Part shown: positions 16,814-25,180 of the stretch, piece after piece
Layout: every line of letters starts with the position of its first letter
How positions within the stretch are numbered: position 1 is the stretch's first letter
Source: CAZWCX01 sp964632945
Lineage (GTDB): Bacteria > Planctomycetota > MHYJ01 > WSZJ01 > CAZWCX01
Direction: 5' to 3'
Length of the DNA: 60,689 bases
Assembly: GCA_964632945.1 (NCBI GenBank)
Contig: CAZWCX010000034.1
Span: 1 to 60,689, forward strand
The notes under the pieces: generated by a model
Seen by the model: the letters and a program-made list of their open reading frames with translations, nothing else
The model's database searches: none
Told to the model about the DNA's origin: nothing
Position numbers and translations under genes: made by a program

Positions 16814-18226
16814 TCACTCCGCGCGCGGTTCCCAGGAGTCGTCCTGCGCGTCGGAGCCGACCCGCGTGCCCGCGGGCTGGTTCGCCGGGAGGCGCGCGAG
16901 CTTGCGGTACAGGGTCGCCCGATCGATGCCGAGCCGGCGCGCCGCTTCCTCGCGGTTTCCTCCCACATCCTGGAGCGTCTGGCGGATGTACTCCCCCTCG
17001 TACAGGTGAACCGCGTGCCGCAGGTCGCTCGGCGTTTCCCGACTCGACTGCGACCCGCGGATCTCGGCGGGAAGGTCCTCGAGGCCGATGTACTCCGAGC
17101 GCGTGACCACCATGGCGCGCTCGATCGCATTCAGCAGTTCCCGCACATTCCCGGGCCAGGAATAGGTGAGCAGCGCGCGCAGGGCGTCCCGGTCCACCCC
17201 CTTGATCGCGGAGTGCGCGCGGTGATTGTGCTGAGAAATGGCATGTTCGACCAGCAGCGGGATGTCGTCCCGCCGGGCGCGCAAGGGGGGCAATAGAATG
17301 TCGACGACGCGCAGACGGAAGTAGAGGTCGAGGCGGAAGCGTCCGCGGGCGATCTCCTCCTGCATGTCTTCGTTGGTCGCGGCGATGAGGCGCGCTTCGA
17401 CCCGGATCGGGCGCGTATCGCCGACGCGAACGATCTCGCGCCGTTCCACCGCCCGCAGAAGGTTGGCCTGCAGAGACAGGGGCATGGAGCCGATTTCGTC
17501 GAGGAAGAGGGTTCCGCCGGTCGCCGCCTCGAAATAGCCCACCCGATCGCAGTGCGCCCCCGTGAACGCCCCCTTCACGTGTCCGAAGAGTTCGCTCGCC
17601 AGCAGGCTCTCCGAGAGCGCCGCGCAATTCACGGCGAGGAAGGATCCGGAGCGCACCGCCGATCGCTCGTGTACCGCGCGGGCGACGAGCTCCTTTCCCG
17701 TCCCGCTCTCCCCGGTGATGAGGATGTTGCACTCCGTCGCCGCCGCGCACTCGATCAGCCGGTAGACCTCCCCGATCGCGCGGCTTCGGCCGATCATCCC
17801 CTCCGCCGGTGGGGTGCGCGACGCCTCGCGCCGGATCCGCGGGAGGGCCCGCTCGACCCGCGACGCCTCGATCGCGGCCCGGCATCGATCCGCGATCTCG
17901 CGGCAGGGGGCCGGCAAGGAGATGTAGTCGCACGCCCCGAGGCGAAACACCTGCAGCGCCGTGTCCAGGCAGGAGCCGTGATCGAGCACCAGCACCGGCA
18001 GGTAGGGGAACGCCCCCCGGATCCGGTCGACCACGCGAGGGAGGTCGACGCCGGGCGTTCCGGCGACGCAGACGACGAGATCCTCGGCCACGGTCTGCGT
18101 CAACCGCAATGCCGCGCCCTCGTCCGGGACCAGGTCGCACGCGAAGCCGTTCTCCCGAAGGACCTCCGGGAGCTTCGTGCCCTGCATTTCGTCGGAGGAA
18201 GCGATGACCAGAATTCTCTTGTCCAT
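16814..18226 (-). CDS. Sigma-54-dependent activator with degenerate receiver
   Basis: The product is 470 residues with NtrC-type architecture. The central AAA+ domain has Walker A GESGTGKE (about 172), the sigma-54 contact loop GAFTGA (about 217) and Walker B GGTLFLDEIG. A Fis-type HTH closes the protein (NREEAARRLGIDRATLYRKL). The N-terminal receiver-like domain is degenerate. The phosphorylated Asp position reads VCVAGTPG (near 54-55) and the conserved Lys-Pro is Leu-Pro, so control by phosphorylation is unlikely. The start at 18226 gives the domain a normal N-terminus; the upstream open frame is low-complexity. It diverges from the polysaccharide operon, and sigma-54 promoter candidates lie on both sides. 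It is the obvious candidate regulator of the locus. Confidence 0.88.
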   Translation of the reverse strand: MDKRILVIASSDEMQGTKLPEVLRENGFACDLVPDEGAALRLTQTVAEDLVVCVAGTPGVDLPRVVDRIRGAFPYLPVLVLDHGSCLDTALQVFRLGACDYISLPAPCREIADRCRAAIEASRVERALPRIRREASRTPPAEGMIGRSRAIGEVYRLIECAAATECNILITGESGTGKELVARAVHERSAVRSGSFLAVNCAALSESLLASELFGHVKGAFTGAHCDRVGYFEAATGGTLFLDEIGSMPLSLQANLLRAVERREIVRVGDTRPIRVEARLIAATNEDMQEEIARGRFRLDLYFRLRVVDILLPPLRARRDDIPLLVEHAISQHNHRAHSAIKGVDRDALRALLTYSWPGNVRELLNAIERAMVVTRSEYIGLEDLPAEIRGSQSSRETPSDLRHAVHLYEGEYIRQTLQDVGGNREEAARRLGIDRATLYRKLARLPANQPAGTRVGSDAQDDSWEPRAE

Positions 18227-18644
18227 GTCTCTTCTGCCTACTCGAGAAACGCCGTGGAGGCGTGAGCCCGTCTCTTTCGTTCCAACCGGGCCGGCGCCGG
18301 GGCGCGCAGGGGCCGGGACACGGACGCTCCGGGCGGGGGGCCGGAGCGCACCGTCGGTGTCGGAAACGGCGGGGGGCCTGGGAAGGAGTCGGCGGGAGAG
18401 CCGTGCGGGGAGCGGGTGGATCCCCGATCCGAAACGAACCGGGGAGGAACCGGGGGCAACGTCCGACCGGGTTCCGTCCCGGAACGGGTCGACTCGTTGC
18501 AGCATGGGCCTCCTCCTCCGATGGCAGCGCCGCGGCGCTCGCGTCGCCTGGACGGCGACGGGCTTACCGGTTCTCCTCCCCACTTCTTCCATCGGACGGC
18601 GCCCGGAATGTGGCGCTCACCCTGAGTTGTGGGCGCTCCCGACC

Positions 18645-18660
18645 TGCAATCGCAATGCCG
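18645..18660 (-). promoter_or_regulatory. Sigma-54 promoter candidate facing the activator gene
   Basis: The minus strand reads CGGCATTGCGATTGCA, with GG and GC ten bases apart and a perfect TTGCA. It faces the activator gene and would allow autoregulation, but the leader would be about 400 bases. Confidence 0.4.
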
Positions 18661-18700
18661 CGTCCTGGAGGTCGCGGAAGCCCGACCGACGAACGTGATC

Positions 18701-18757
18701 GGCCATGTTCGGGTTGCGTCAGGTTCTCGGGATTGCCTGATCCGGATTCCCATGGCC
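18701..18757. promoter_or_regulatory. Nested inverted repeats, possible activator binding site
   Basis: GGCCATG (18701-18707) pairs with CATGGCC (18751-18757), and inside it TCAGG (18719-18723) pairs with CCTGA (18736-18740). Upstream activating sites of Fis-type regulators are often dyads of this kind placed 100 or more bases from the promoter. The matches are short. Confidence 0.25.
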
Positions 18758-19381
18758 GGGACGCCTGCGCGAGTCCGGGGCGCCCCTGGCCGTGACCCGG
18801 GTGGCGGCTCCTTGTGAATTCTCCTCTCGGGTCGTCACGCGAACGCAGCACCGGATTCGATCGCCGGAAGCCGAGTCTCTTACGGCGGATCGCCCGGCCT
18901 GTTCCGACGCACGACGCGCCGCGGGAGAAATCCCAGGTGCGAAGCGCCCCGCGCGCGTCTCCCGCACGGTACGCCGGTCCGTGCCCGTTGCGACAACCCC
19001 GCGGGTGCGGCGCGTTGCCGATTCGCGATGTCGATCCTGAGCGCGGACCGGCCGCTCGGAGGCAATGCGCTCCGCGGCCGGAGCGGCCGGGAGGGGGAGC
19101 GGGCCGGTGGTACGGGGGGCGGCATCTTTCCAGGAACCCGCGCGTTCGCGCACCCGCCGGCGGTCCGCTCCGGCCGGCCGGGTTTCATTCGTTCGATCGA
19201 TGCGTTCGCGCGACCCCCCGCGCAGACCCCTTCATGCATCCTTGCGCCTCCGCGGGCGCCTTGCGGCACGCCCGGACGGATTTCGCGACGGGTGCGAATG
19301 CCGCAGGGGAGCGCCACGCACGCCTGCGGCTCGGCCCCCGGGAGCGGGCCGGCGCCGAACCGGGTCGCGACTCCCGATTCC

Positions 19382-19397
19382 GGGAACGACGCTTGCA
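19382..19397 (+). promoter_or_regulatory. Sigma-54 promoter of the polysaccharide operon
   Basis: GGGAACGACGCTTGCA fits TGGCACG-N4-TTGCW, with GG at 19383-19384 and GC at 19395-19396 exactly ten bases apart. The predicted start near 19408 gives a 43-base leader to the first operon gene. Confidence 0.7.
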
Positions 19398-19450
19398 GAT
19401 GGGGGGGAGACGCTGGATGGATCAGGACCGAACCCCGGAGGGAAGTCGCC

Positions 19451-20113
19451 ATGACGACCACGAGGCTGCGCTGGGAGAGGATCGTACGGGAGAACCGCGA
19501 CCGGTTCGCCGCCATCCCCGGCGCGCTCCTGAGCGCCGCGAACGGGAAGACGCTGAAGTCGGTGCTGGTCACCAGCGCGCGACGTGAAGAAGGGAAGTCG
19601 ACCGTCGCCGCCTACCTGGCGTACGGCCTGGCGACGCAATTGCGCTCCCGCGTCCTGCTCGTCGATGCGCATCTGCGTTCCCCGCGCGTGCACGAACTGT
19701 TCGAGATGCGTCTGACCCGCGGACTCTCCGATCTCCTGGCCGGGAACGACGGCCTGGAAGGCGCGCTGCGGCCGACCCATATCCCGGGTCTGCGGATCCT
19801 GTCCTGCGGGTCCCGACTGGAGGGGTACGACGCCGCGCTCGACCCGGTGGCGTTCGAAGCGCTGCTCCGGGATCTCGAGATGCGGGCCGACACCGTGATC
19901 TTCGACGGCGACTCCGTCCTCACCTCCTCGCAGACGTGGGTCCATGCGCGACTCTTCGACGCGACCATCCTCGTGGTGGAGTGCGAGCGGACGAAGTGGG
20001 AAGTCGTCGACCAGTGCCACGAACAGATCGCCAAGGCCGGTGGAAGGGTCCTCGGAATCATCTTGAACAAGAGGAAGTACTATGTGCCCAACATCGTCTA
20101 CTCGCGGCTCTAG
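19451..20113 (+). CDS. BY-kinase-like (CpsD/Wzc-C) polysaccharide regulator
   Basis: The product is 220 residues, a P-loop protein of the bacterial tyrosine kinase/ParA type. Walker A lies in TSARREEGKST (41-51), Walker A' is VLLVDAHLRS with Asp72, and Walker B is VIFDGDS. The tail KRKYYVPNIVYSRL has three tyrosines that could be autophosphorylation sites. BY-kinases control polymer length and export by cycling phosphorylation with a Wzz partner. Here the kinase is split from the Wzz protein at 22707, as in Gram-positive and myxobacterial systems. GGAGGGAAG precedes the ATG. It is the first gene of the operon driven from the -24/-12 promoter and overlaps the exporter gene by 32 bases. Confidence 0.82.
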   Translation: MTTTRLRWERIVRENRDRFAAIPGALLSAANGKTLKSVLVTSARREEGKSTVAAYLAYGLATQLRSRVLLVDAHLRSPRVHELFEMRLTRGLSDLLAGNDGLEGALRPTHIPGLRILSCGSRLEGYDAALDPVAFEALLRDLEMRADTVIFDGDSVLTSSQTWVHARLFDATILVVECERTKWEVVDQCHEQIAKAGGRVLGIILNKRKYYVPNIVYSRL

Positions 20114-21425
20114 ACGGACGTCGGGACCGGCGCGGAAACGGACCCCGACCGCCCTCGGGTCGTTGGCCTGCCTGCTGCTCCTCGCCCAGTCCGCATGCTC
20201 ACAGAGTTCCAGGATTCGGCCTCTCGAGGAGGTGCCGATTTCCGAAATGACGTTCACCTTCGATCGGAAGGACGCGTCGTTCGCGCGCTTCCCGGACCAT
20301 CGGCTGATGCCCGGAGACGTCCTGGAAGTCCTCTATCACCTCCGGACCACGCGGACGAACGAGTTCCAGGTCGCCATCGACAACCAGGTGACCGTCCGCT
20401 TCGTGGACATCCCGGAGCTGAACGAAACGCAACGGGTCCGGCCGGACGGGACCATCTCCCTTCCCTACCTGGGAGTGGTCCCGGTCGCGGGGATGACGGT
20501 CGACGGGATCACGCGAGACCTCGAGGGCCGGTACGCCGCCATCGCCCGCCAGCCGTTCCGGATCGGCGTGGACGACCAGGTCGGCGTGAAGTTCGTCGCG
20601 GTCCCCGAACTGAGCGAGATGCAGACGGTGCGCCCGGACGGGACCATCTCGCTCCCGTATCTCGGCGTCGTGGCGGCGGCCGGAAAGACGGTTGCGGAGT
20701 TCACTGCGGAGCTGAAGGCGGCCTACAAGGGGATTCTGAACGACCCGGAATTGTACGTCGTCGACACCCAACCGGCCAGCGTCTGGGTCGAGGTCCGCAA
20801 GAAGCTGCAGGAGCCGAAGATCCACGTGGTCGTGGAGGGATTCCGCGACGCCCTGCAGGAATTCAAGAACGACCTCCGGACGACCCAGCGGGGACTGGGT
20901 CGCCTGGTGACGATCCGTTCGGACGGCTACGCCACCTTCCCGCTCCTCGGCGACCTCAAGGCGGCCGATCGGACGATCCCGGACCTGGCCGGCGTCCTGA
21001 ACGAGAGATACGGGGAGGTCATGCCCGATGCCCGAGTCGACCTCGCGCTGCAGGAAAGTCCCGGATCGCGGATCTTCGTTCTCGGCAACGTGAAGAGTCC
21101 GGGCGCCTATCCGATCCAGCAGCCGACACCCGTGATCAAGGCCCTGGCGCTGGCCGGGAGTTTCCTGCCCGGAAGCAGCGTCGAGGACATCCTGGTGTTT
21201 CGCCGGCACGAGGAGCGGGTGGTGGCGACGAAGATCGACATGGACGCCGTGCTGCGGCTGAAGCCGGGCGCCGCCTACTTCTACCTCCGCCCGGACGACG
21301 TCCTGTACGTGCCGCGGTCGGGGCTCTCGCTCACCGCCGAGGCGATGCGGGAAGTCGCCAACATCATCTTCTTCCGCGGGATCACCATCGATCCCGTCGA
21401 CCCCTTCTTCAACAACAATCACTAG
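20082..21425 (+). CDS. Wza-like polysaccharide export protein with extra export repeats
   Basis: The product is 447 residues. A signal sequence ends LLLAQSACSQ, a plausible but imperfect lipobox. The polysaccharide export domain begins at LMPGDVLEVLY and is partly duplicated. RPDGTISLPYLGVV appears twice, near residues 125 and 185, and a third divergent copy reads IRSDGYATFPLLGDLK. An SLBB-type domain follows (IFVLGNVKSPGAYPI). Wza-type proteins form the outer-membrane channel for capsular or exopolysaccharide. GAGGAA precedes the ATG. The tandem copies may lengthen the periplasmic barrel. Confidence in the family is high; the membrane topology of the C-terminus is not clear. Confidence 0.85.
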   Translation: MCPTSSTRGSRRTSGPARKRTPTALGSLACLLLLAQSACSQSSRIRPLEEVPISEMTFTFDRKDASFARFPDHRLMPGDVLEVLYHLRTTRTNEFQVAIDNQVTVRFVDIPELNETQRVRPDGTISLPYLGVVPVAGMTVDGITRDLEGRYAAIARQPFRIGVDDQVGVKFVAVPELSEMQTVRPDGTISLPYLGVVAAAGKTVAEFTAELKAAYKGILNDPELYVVDTQPASVWVEVRKKLQEPKIHVVVEGFRDALQEFKNDLRTTQRGLGRLVTIRSDGYATFPLLGDLKAADRTIPDLAGVLNERYGEVMPDARVDLALQESPGSRIFVLGNVKSPGAYPIQQPTPVIKALALAGSFLPGSSVEDILVFRRHEERVVATKIDMDAVLRLKPGAAYFYLRPDDVLYVPRSGLSLTAEAMREVANIIFFRGITIDPVDPFFNNNH

Positions 21426-21631
21426 CGGCCATGGGCACGCGGGCGCAGGGCGCGCCGCGTGGGAGGCGGGGAGGAGTGTCTGGACGGTCGTGGGCCGGGG
21501 GGCGCCGCCTCGGATGCGTCCGCCATCCGGGTGTGGCGCCAGGCGCGGTCGCCTTACGGCGCCGCGCCCCCGGCCCACCAAGGAATCAACGGATTCGCCG
21601 CCGCGACGGCACGCATGCGGGAGGGAAAGAC

Positions 21632-22669
21632 GTGCAGAACGAACAGGCCATCCGCTGGCCGGAAGTCGGAGCGACAAGGGAAGCGGCAACGCCCGCCCGG
21701 ATCGCAGGAGCCGCTCTCGCCTGGTTCTTCCTCTTGACGGGATTGCCGCTCCTCGGGGCGATCGCCCTGGTCCTGTGGATCGTTCAGGGTCGTCCCATCT
21801 TCTACCGGGGAGTCCGGCTCGGCCGACACCGGCGCCCCTTCATCCTCTTCAAGTTTCGCACCCTCGTGCCCGACGCGGAGCGCTGCATCGGCGCGCGACT
21901 GCTCCCCGCGGACAGTCCCCTGATCACGCCCCTCGGAGCATTCCTGCGCCGGTCCCGGCTCGACGAATTGCCCCAGTTGTACAACGTCGTCCGGGGGGAC
22001 ATGAACCTGGTCGGGCCGCGTCCGGAACGCCCGGAAATCTACGACCGTCTTTGCCGGCAGGTGCCCGGATATGACCACCGGTTCGCCGTGCGGCCGGGCC
22101 TGGTCGGGTTCTCGCAACTCGCCACGCCCCATGCGACGCCGAAGCGCATTCGCGCGTTCATCGACAACCGATTCGTCGGGAGTCGGCGCACCCTGCGGGG
22201 GGAATTCTCCACCGTGGCCATCGCCGCCTGGGCCGTGATGCGGAACGTGATGCGCGGAGTCGCCAAGGGGATCGGGAGCGCCGCGCGCCGGCTGCGGCCG
22301 ACGACCCGCCGGCAGGAGCAGCGGGGGGCGGAACGGCTCTCCCAGAACGGGGCGACGGTGAGTTGGATCGGCGCCTCGGGCGGCGGGCGGGCCCGGCTGC
22401 TCGACGTCAATCCGACCGCCTTCCGGATGCACAGCCCCGCGGAGATCCGCCTGCCGTTCCCCGCCCGTTTCCGCCTCGAAACCGAGATCGGGCGGCGTTC
22501 CGGGAGACCCCGGGAGCGGATCGCGGAGTGCCTCGGTCACCTCGCCCAACGCCGGCGTCTGCCGAACGGGGGATACGACTACGTCGTCCGCTACCTGCCG
22601 CGCAGTTCGTACCACCTCTATCTCGTTCATCAGTACTTCCTGCGGGAGAGCATCCTGTCGGAAAGATGA
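21632..22669 (+). CDS. Initiating sugar transferase fused to a PilZ-like domain
   Basis: The product is 345 residues. Residues 1-190 are a bacterial sugar transferase (polyprenyl-phosphate phosphoglycosyltransferase). There is a membrane segment at about 25-52, then FKFRTLVPDAE, and the signature RLDELPQLYNVVRGDMNLVG followed by PRPERPE. This enzyme loads the first sugar phosphate onto undecaprenyl phosphate. Residues 240-335 resemble a divergent PilZ domain (ARLLDVNPTAFRMHS, then LPFPARFRLETEI), with the DxSxxG position changed to DVNPTAF. The GTG start at 21632 has GGGAGGGAAA upstream; no ATG fits. The fusion implies allosteric control of the committed step, possibly by c-di-GMP or by protein contact if binding has been lost. 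Confidence 0.8.
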   Translation: MQNEQAIRWPEVGATREAATPARIAGAALAWFFLLTGLPLLGAIALVLWIVQGRPIFYRGVRLGRHRRPFILFKFRTLVPDAERCIGARLLPADSPLITPLGAFLRRSRLDELPQLYNVVRGDMNLVGPRPERPEIYDRLCRQVPGYDHRFAVRPGLVGFSQLATPHATPKRIRAFIDNRFVGSRRTLRGEFSTVAIAAWAVMRNVMRGVAKGIGSAARRLRPTTRRQEQRGAERLSQNGATVSWIGASGGGRARLLDVNPTAFRMHSPAEIRLPFPARFRLETEIGRRSGRPRERIAECLGHLAQRRRLPNGGYDYVVRYLPRSSYHLYLVHQYFLRESILSER

Positions 22670-22706
22670 TCTCCGCCGTCCCAACGCCGATCCGGAGGAA
22701 GCGACC

Positions 22707-24083
22707 GTGATCACCGCCCTGAGCGGAAGCCGCCCGCAGATCCAGGAAGACTGGAAGCGGCACCTCGTCGAGAGTGTGTTCATCCACAAGAAGGTGCTGC
22801 TCGCCGGGACGCTGTCTCCCTTCGTCCTGGCGGTGGGCATCGTGCTCTTCTGGCCGAGCACCTGGGCCGCCGGCGGTTCGGTGCTCGTTCGCGGCGCTCC
22901 TCTGCAGCGAAGCCCGGACACGCTCGGAACGGCGGAAGCCCGCAGCGTCACGCCGTCCGACGAGAACATCCGCAGCGAGCTCCAGATCCTCTCCTCTCCC
23001 GAGCTCATTCGGAGGATCGTGCGGGGACGGTTCGGCCTGGCGACCGAGGAGGACCAGACCGCGGAGTTCACCCGCATCCAGGAAGGGCTGCAGGCGGAGG
23101 TGGTGCCCGGCACCAACGTCATCTCCATCCGCCTGCTCGACCGCGATCCGGTCTGGGCCGAGGCAACCCTGGACGACCTCCTGCGCCGTTATCTCTCCTT
23201 CCGTTCCGAGGTGTTCCATCCGCGGCCGCAAGAGGCATTCCTGGCCAAACGGGCGGAGTCGTATCGCGCCGACCTGCGGGAAGCCGAGGATCGGCTCCTT
23301 CGGCTGTCCACGATCTCGTCGGTCGGTCTCGCCGAACAGGAAATGTCGGCCAACATCACGCTGTCCCGAAACCTGCGCGAGAAACTCGCCGATCTGCACA
23401 CGGAGTCCCTGCGCCTGGCCAACGGACTCCGCCCTTTGATGGAGGCGGTGCCGGAGGAGCAGGTTCAGTACTTCGCCTTCCTGAACCTGCACACGCTCGA
23501 CTCCATCGCCTCCCGGCTCAAGGAGCTCCGGGGAGAATACGTGCGGCTCGCGCGTATCTACCCGGTCGAAAGTCCCCGACTCCGTGCGCTCGATGCCGGC
23601 ATTCGGGCGACCTACGACGAGCTGCGCTACGAGGCCCGCAAGGTGCTGGAGACGCGGAAGGTCGAATTGGAGGGGTTGGTGGCGGGTCGGAACGCCCTCG
23701 AGGAGTCGATCCGGGAGCTGCAGGCCCGGAACGTCTCGCTCCAGGGACTTTCGACCGAAATGGAACGGGTCAATCGAGAGGCCGGGCTGCTGGCCTTCTC
23801 CTATGAGACCTTCAGCAAACGTGCGGAGGAGGCGCGGATCAACGCCGACATCGCGGCCGCCAACTTCTCGGCGGAGGTCAGCATCCTGTACGGGGCGCGG
23901 AACACCGCGGAAGTCGTCTTCCCGCAGAAGGGTACGACCTTGGGACTCGGGTTGCTCGTGGGCCTGGTCATCGGCGCGTGCCTGACCCTGCTCATGGAGT
24001 TCTTCGATCACACCTACCGGCGGTCGAGCGACGTGAATCGGTTCTCCCGACTGCCGTTGTTGTGCTCGCTGCGCCAGGTGTAG
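22707..24083 (+). CDS. Wzz/GNVR chain-length determinant
   Basis: The product is 458 residues. Two membrane segments (about 30-49, VLLAGTLSPFVLAVGIVLFW, and about 412-432, LGLGLLVGLVIGACLTLLM) enclose a periplasmic region with coiled coils (190-240 and 280-370), typical of polysaccharide co-polymerases. There is no kinase domain; the short tail can contact the separate BY-kinase at 19451. It sets polymer length and couples synthesis to the Wza-like channel. The GTG start is preceded by CGGAGGAAG. It lies 37 bases after the sugar transferase gene. Confidence 0.85.
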   Translation: MITALSGSRPQIQEDWKRHLVESVFIHKKVLLAGTLSPFVLAVGIVLFWPSTWAAGGSVLVRGAPLQRSPDTLGTAEARSVTPSDENIRSELQILSSPELIRRIVRGRFGLATEEDQTAEFTRIQEGLQAEVVPGTNVISIRLLDRDPVWAEATLDDLLRRYLSFRSEVFHPRPQEAFLAKRAESYRADLREAEDRLLRLSTISSVGLAEQEMSANITLSRNLREKLADLHTESLRLANGLRPLMEAVPEEQVQYFAFLNLHTLDSIASRLKELRGEYVRLARIYPVESPRLRALDAGIRATYDELRYEARKVLETRKVELEGLVAGRNALEESIRELQARNVSLQGLSTEMERVNREAGLLAFSYETFSKRAEEARINADIAAANFSAEVSILYGARNTAEVVFPQKGTTLGLGLLVGLVIGACLTLLMEFFDHTYRRSSDVNRFSRLPLLCSLRQV

Positions 24084-24140
24084 TGCGCGCGGGCGGGGGA
24101 GACAGTCGGACCGCGGGTTCGCGGTTCCGAGGAGGGAAGG

Positions 24141-25139
24141 ATGAAGACGATCGTAACGGGCGGGTGCGGATTCATCGGCAGCCACCTGGTGGAGCGATTG
24201 CTCTCCGAGGGTCATGAGGTCCTGGTCATCGACAACCTGGCGACCGGGCGGCGGGAAAACCTGCGGGCTGTGGAACGGCATCCCCGGCTTCGCCTGCACC
24301 TGGCGACGCTGAGTCAGCCGGAGGAGTACGCCGGCGAATTCCGTGACGCGGAGTGCGTGTTTCATGTCGCCGGCCTGGCCGGAGTCTCGTCCTCGCTGGA
24401 ATGGCCCTGGGTGTACTACCAAGCCAATGTGGCGGCCACGATCGGCGCTCTCGAGGCCGCCCGGGGGGCGAAGGTCGCCCGATTCATCTACGCGGCGTCC
24501 GCCTCCTGCTATGGACTGCCCACGCGCGTTCCGACTACCGAACAGGCCGCCCTGCGTCCGGAAGTTCCGTACGCCTACACCAAGATGCTGGGGGAGGAGT
24601 GTGTCCTGTACTGGGCCAGGACCTACGGCCTCTCGGTCGTCTCGCTCCGCCTCTTCAATGTCTTCGGTCCTCCGTCGCGCATGAACAGCGCGTACGGGTC
24701 GGTCTTCGGCACGTTCCTCGCCCAGAAGATCCAGTCCAAGCCGTTCACGGTCGTCGGGGACGGGCGTCAGACCCGGGACTACGTCCACGTGACGGATGTG
24801 GTCGACGCCTTCCTGCGCGCCGCGGAGTCCGGGCACAGCGGCACCGCCTACAACGTCGGCAGCGGCGAGGAACACTCCGTTCTGGACATCGCCCGGCTGC
24901 TCGGCGGCCCGGTCGTTCACGTGCCGCGCCGTCCCGGAGAACCCCGCCGCAGTTGCGCCGACATCACGCGGATCCGCCGCGAGCTGGGGTGGGAGCCCAA
25001 GGTCCGCTTCGAGGACGGCGTCCGGGAGATCCTGTCGAGAATCGAGGAACTCCGCGAGACGGTCGTGTGGATTCCGCAACCGGTCACCCAAGACGCCTAT
25101 GAACGGACACGGATCCGGCCGCGCGCCGGGCGCGCGTAA
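24141..25139 (+). CDS. NAD-dependent nucleotide-sugar epimerase/dehydratase
   Basis: The product is 332 residues of the extended SDR family. It has TGGCGFIGSHL (NAD-binding), VIDNLATG, the catalytic Y144xxxK148 (YAYTK), a Ser in AASASCYG, and the RDYVHVTDVV substrate region. Members include UDP-glucose/UDP-GlcNAc 4-epimerases and UDP-glucuronate epimerase or decarboxylase. Sequence does not settle which. It supplies an activated sugar for the polymer. GAGGAGGGAAGG lies ahead of the ATG. Confidence 0.85.
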   Translation: MKTIVTGGCGFIGSHLVERLLSEGHEVLVIDNLATGRRENLRAVERHPRLRLHLATLSQPEEYAGEFRDAECVFHVAGLAGVSSSLEWPWVYYQANVAATIGALEAARGAKVARFIYAASASCYGLPTRVPTTEQAALRPEVPYAYTKMLGEECVLYWARTYGLSVVSLRLFNVFGPPSRMNSAYGSVFGTFLAQKIQSKPFTVVGDGRQTRDYVHVTDVVDAFLRAAESGHSGTAYNVGSGEEHSVLDIARLLGGPVVHVPRRPGEPRRSCADITRIRRELGWEPKVRFEDGVREILSRIEELRETVVWIPQPVTQDAYERTRIRPRAGRA

Positions 25140-25180
25140 CGTCGGCCGCTTGTCCACGGGATCGGGACCAGGAGAGCGAC

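Larger units (their letters stand above)
18227..19381. other. 1.2-kb divergent regulatory region
   Basis: No gene is supported. It separates the activator from the polysaccharide operon and carries a leftward sigma-54 candidate, nested inverted repeats and, at its right edge, the operon promoter. Confidence 0.5.

Noticed and set aside
18227..18592. N-terminal extension of the sigma-54 activator to 18592
   Set aside because: The extra 122 residues are Arg/Pro-rich without structure. The start at 18226 fits the receiver-domain N-terminus.
22407..25157. A 916-codon open frame antisense to the transferase, Wzz and epimerase genes
   Set aside because: It crosses several well-recognised genes on the opposite strand and has no domain of its own.
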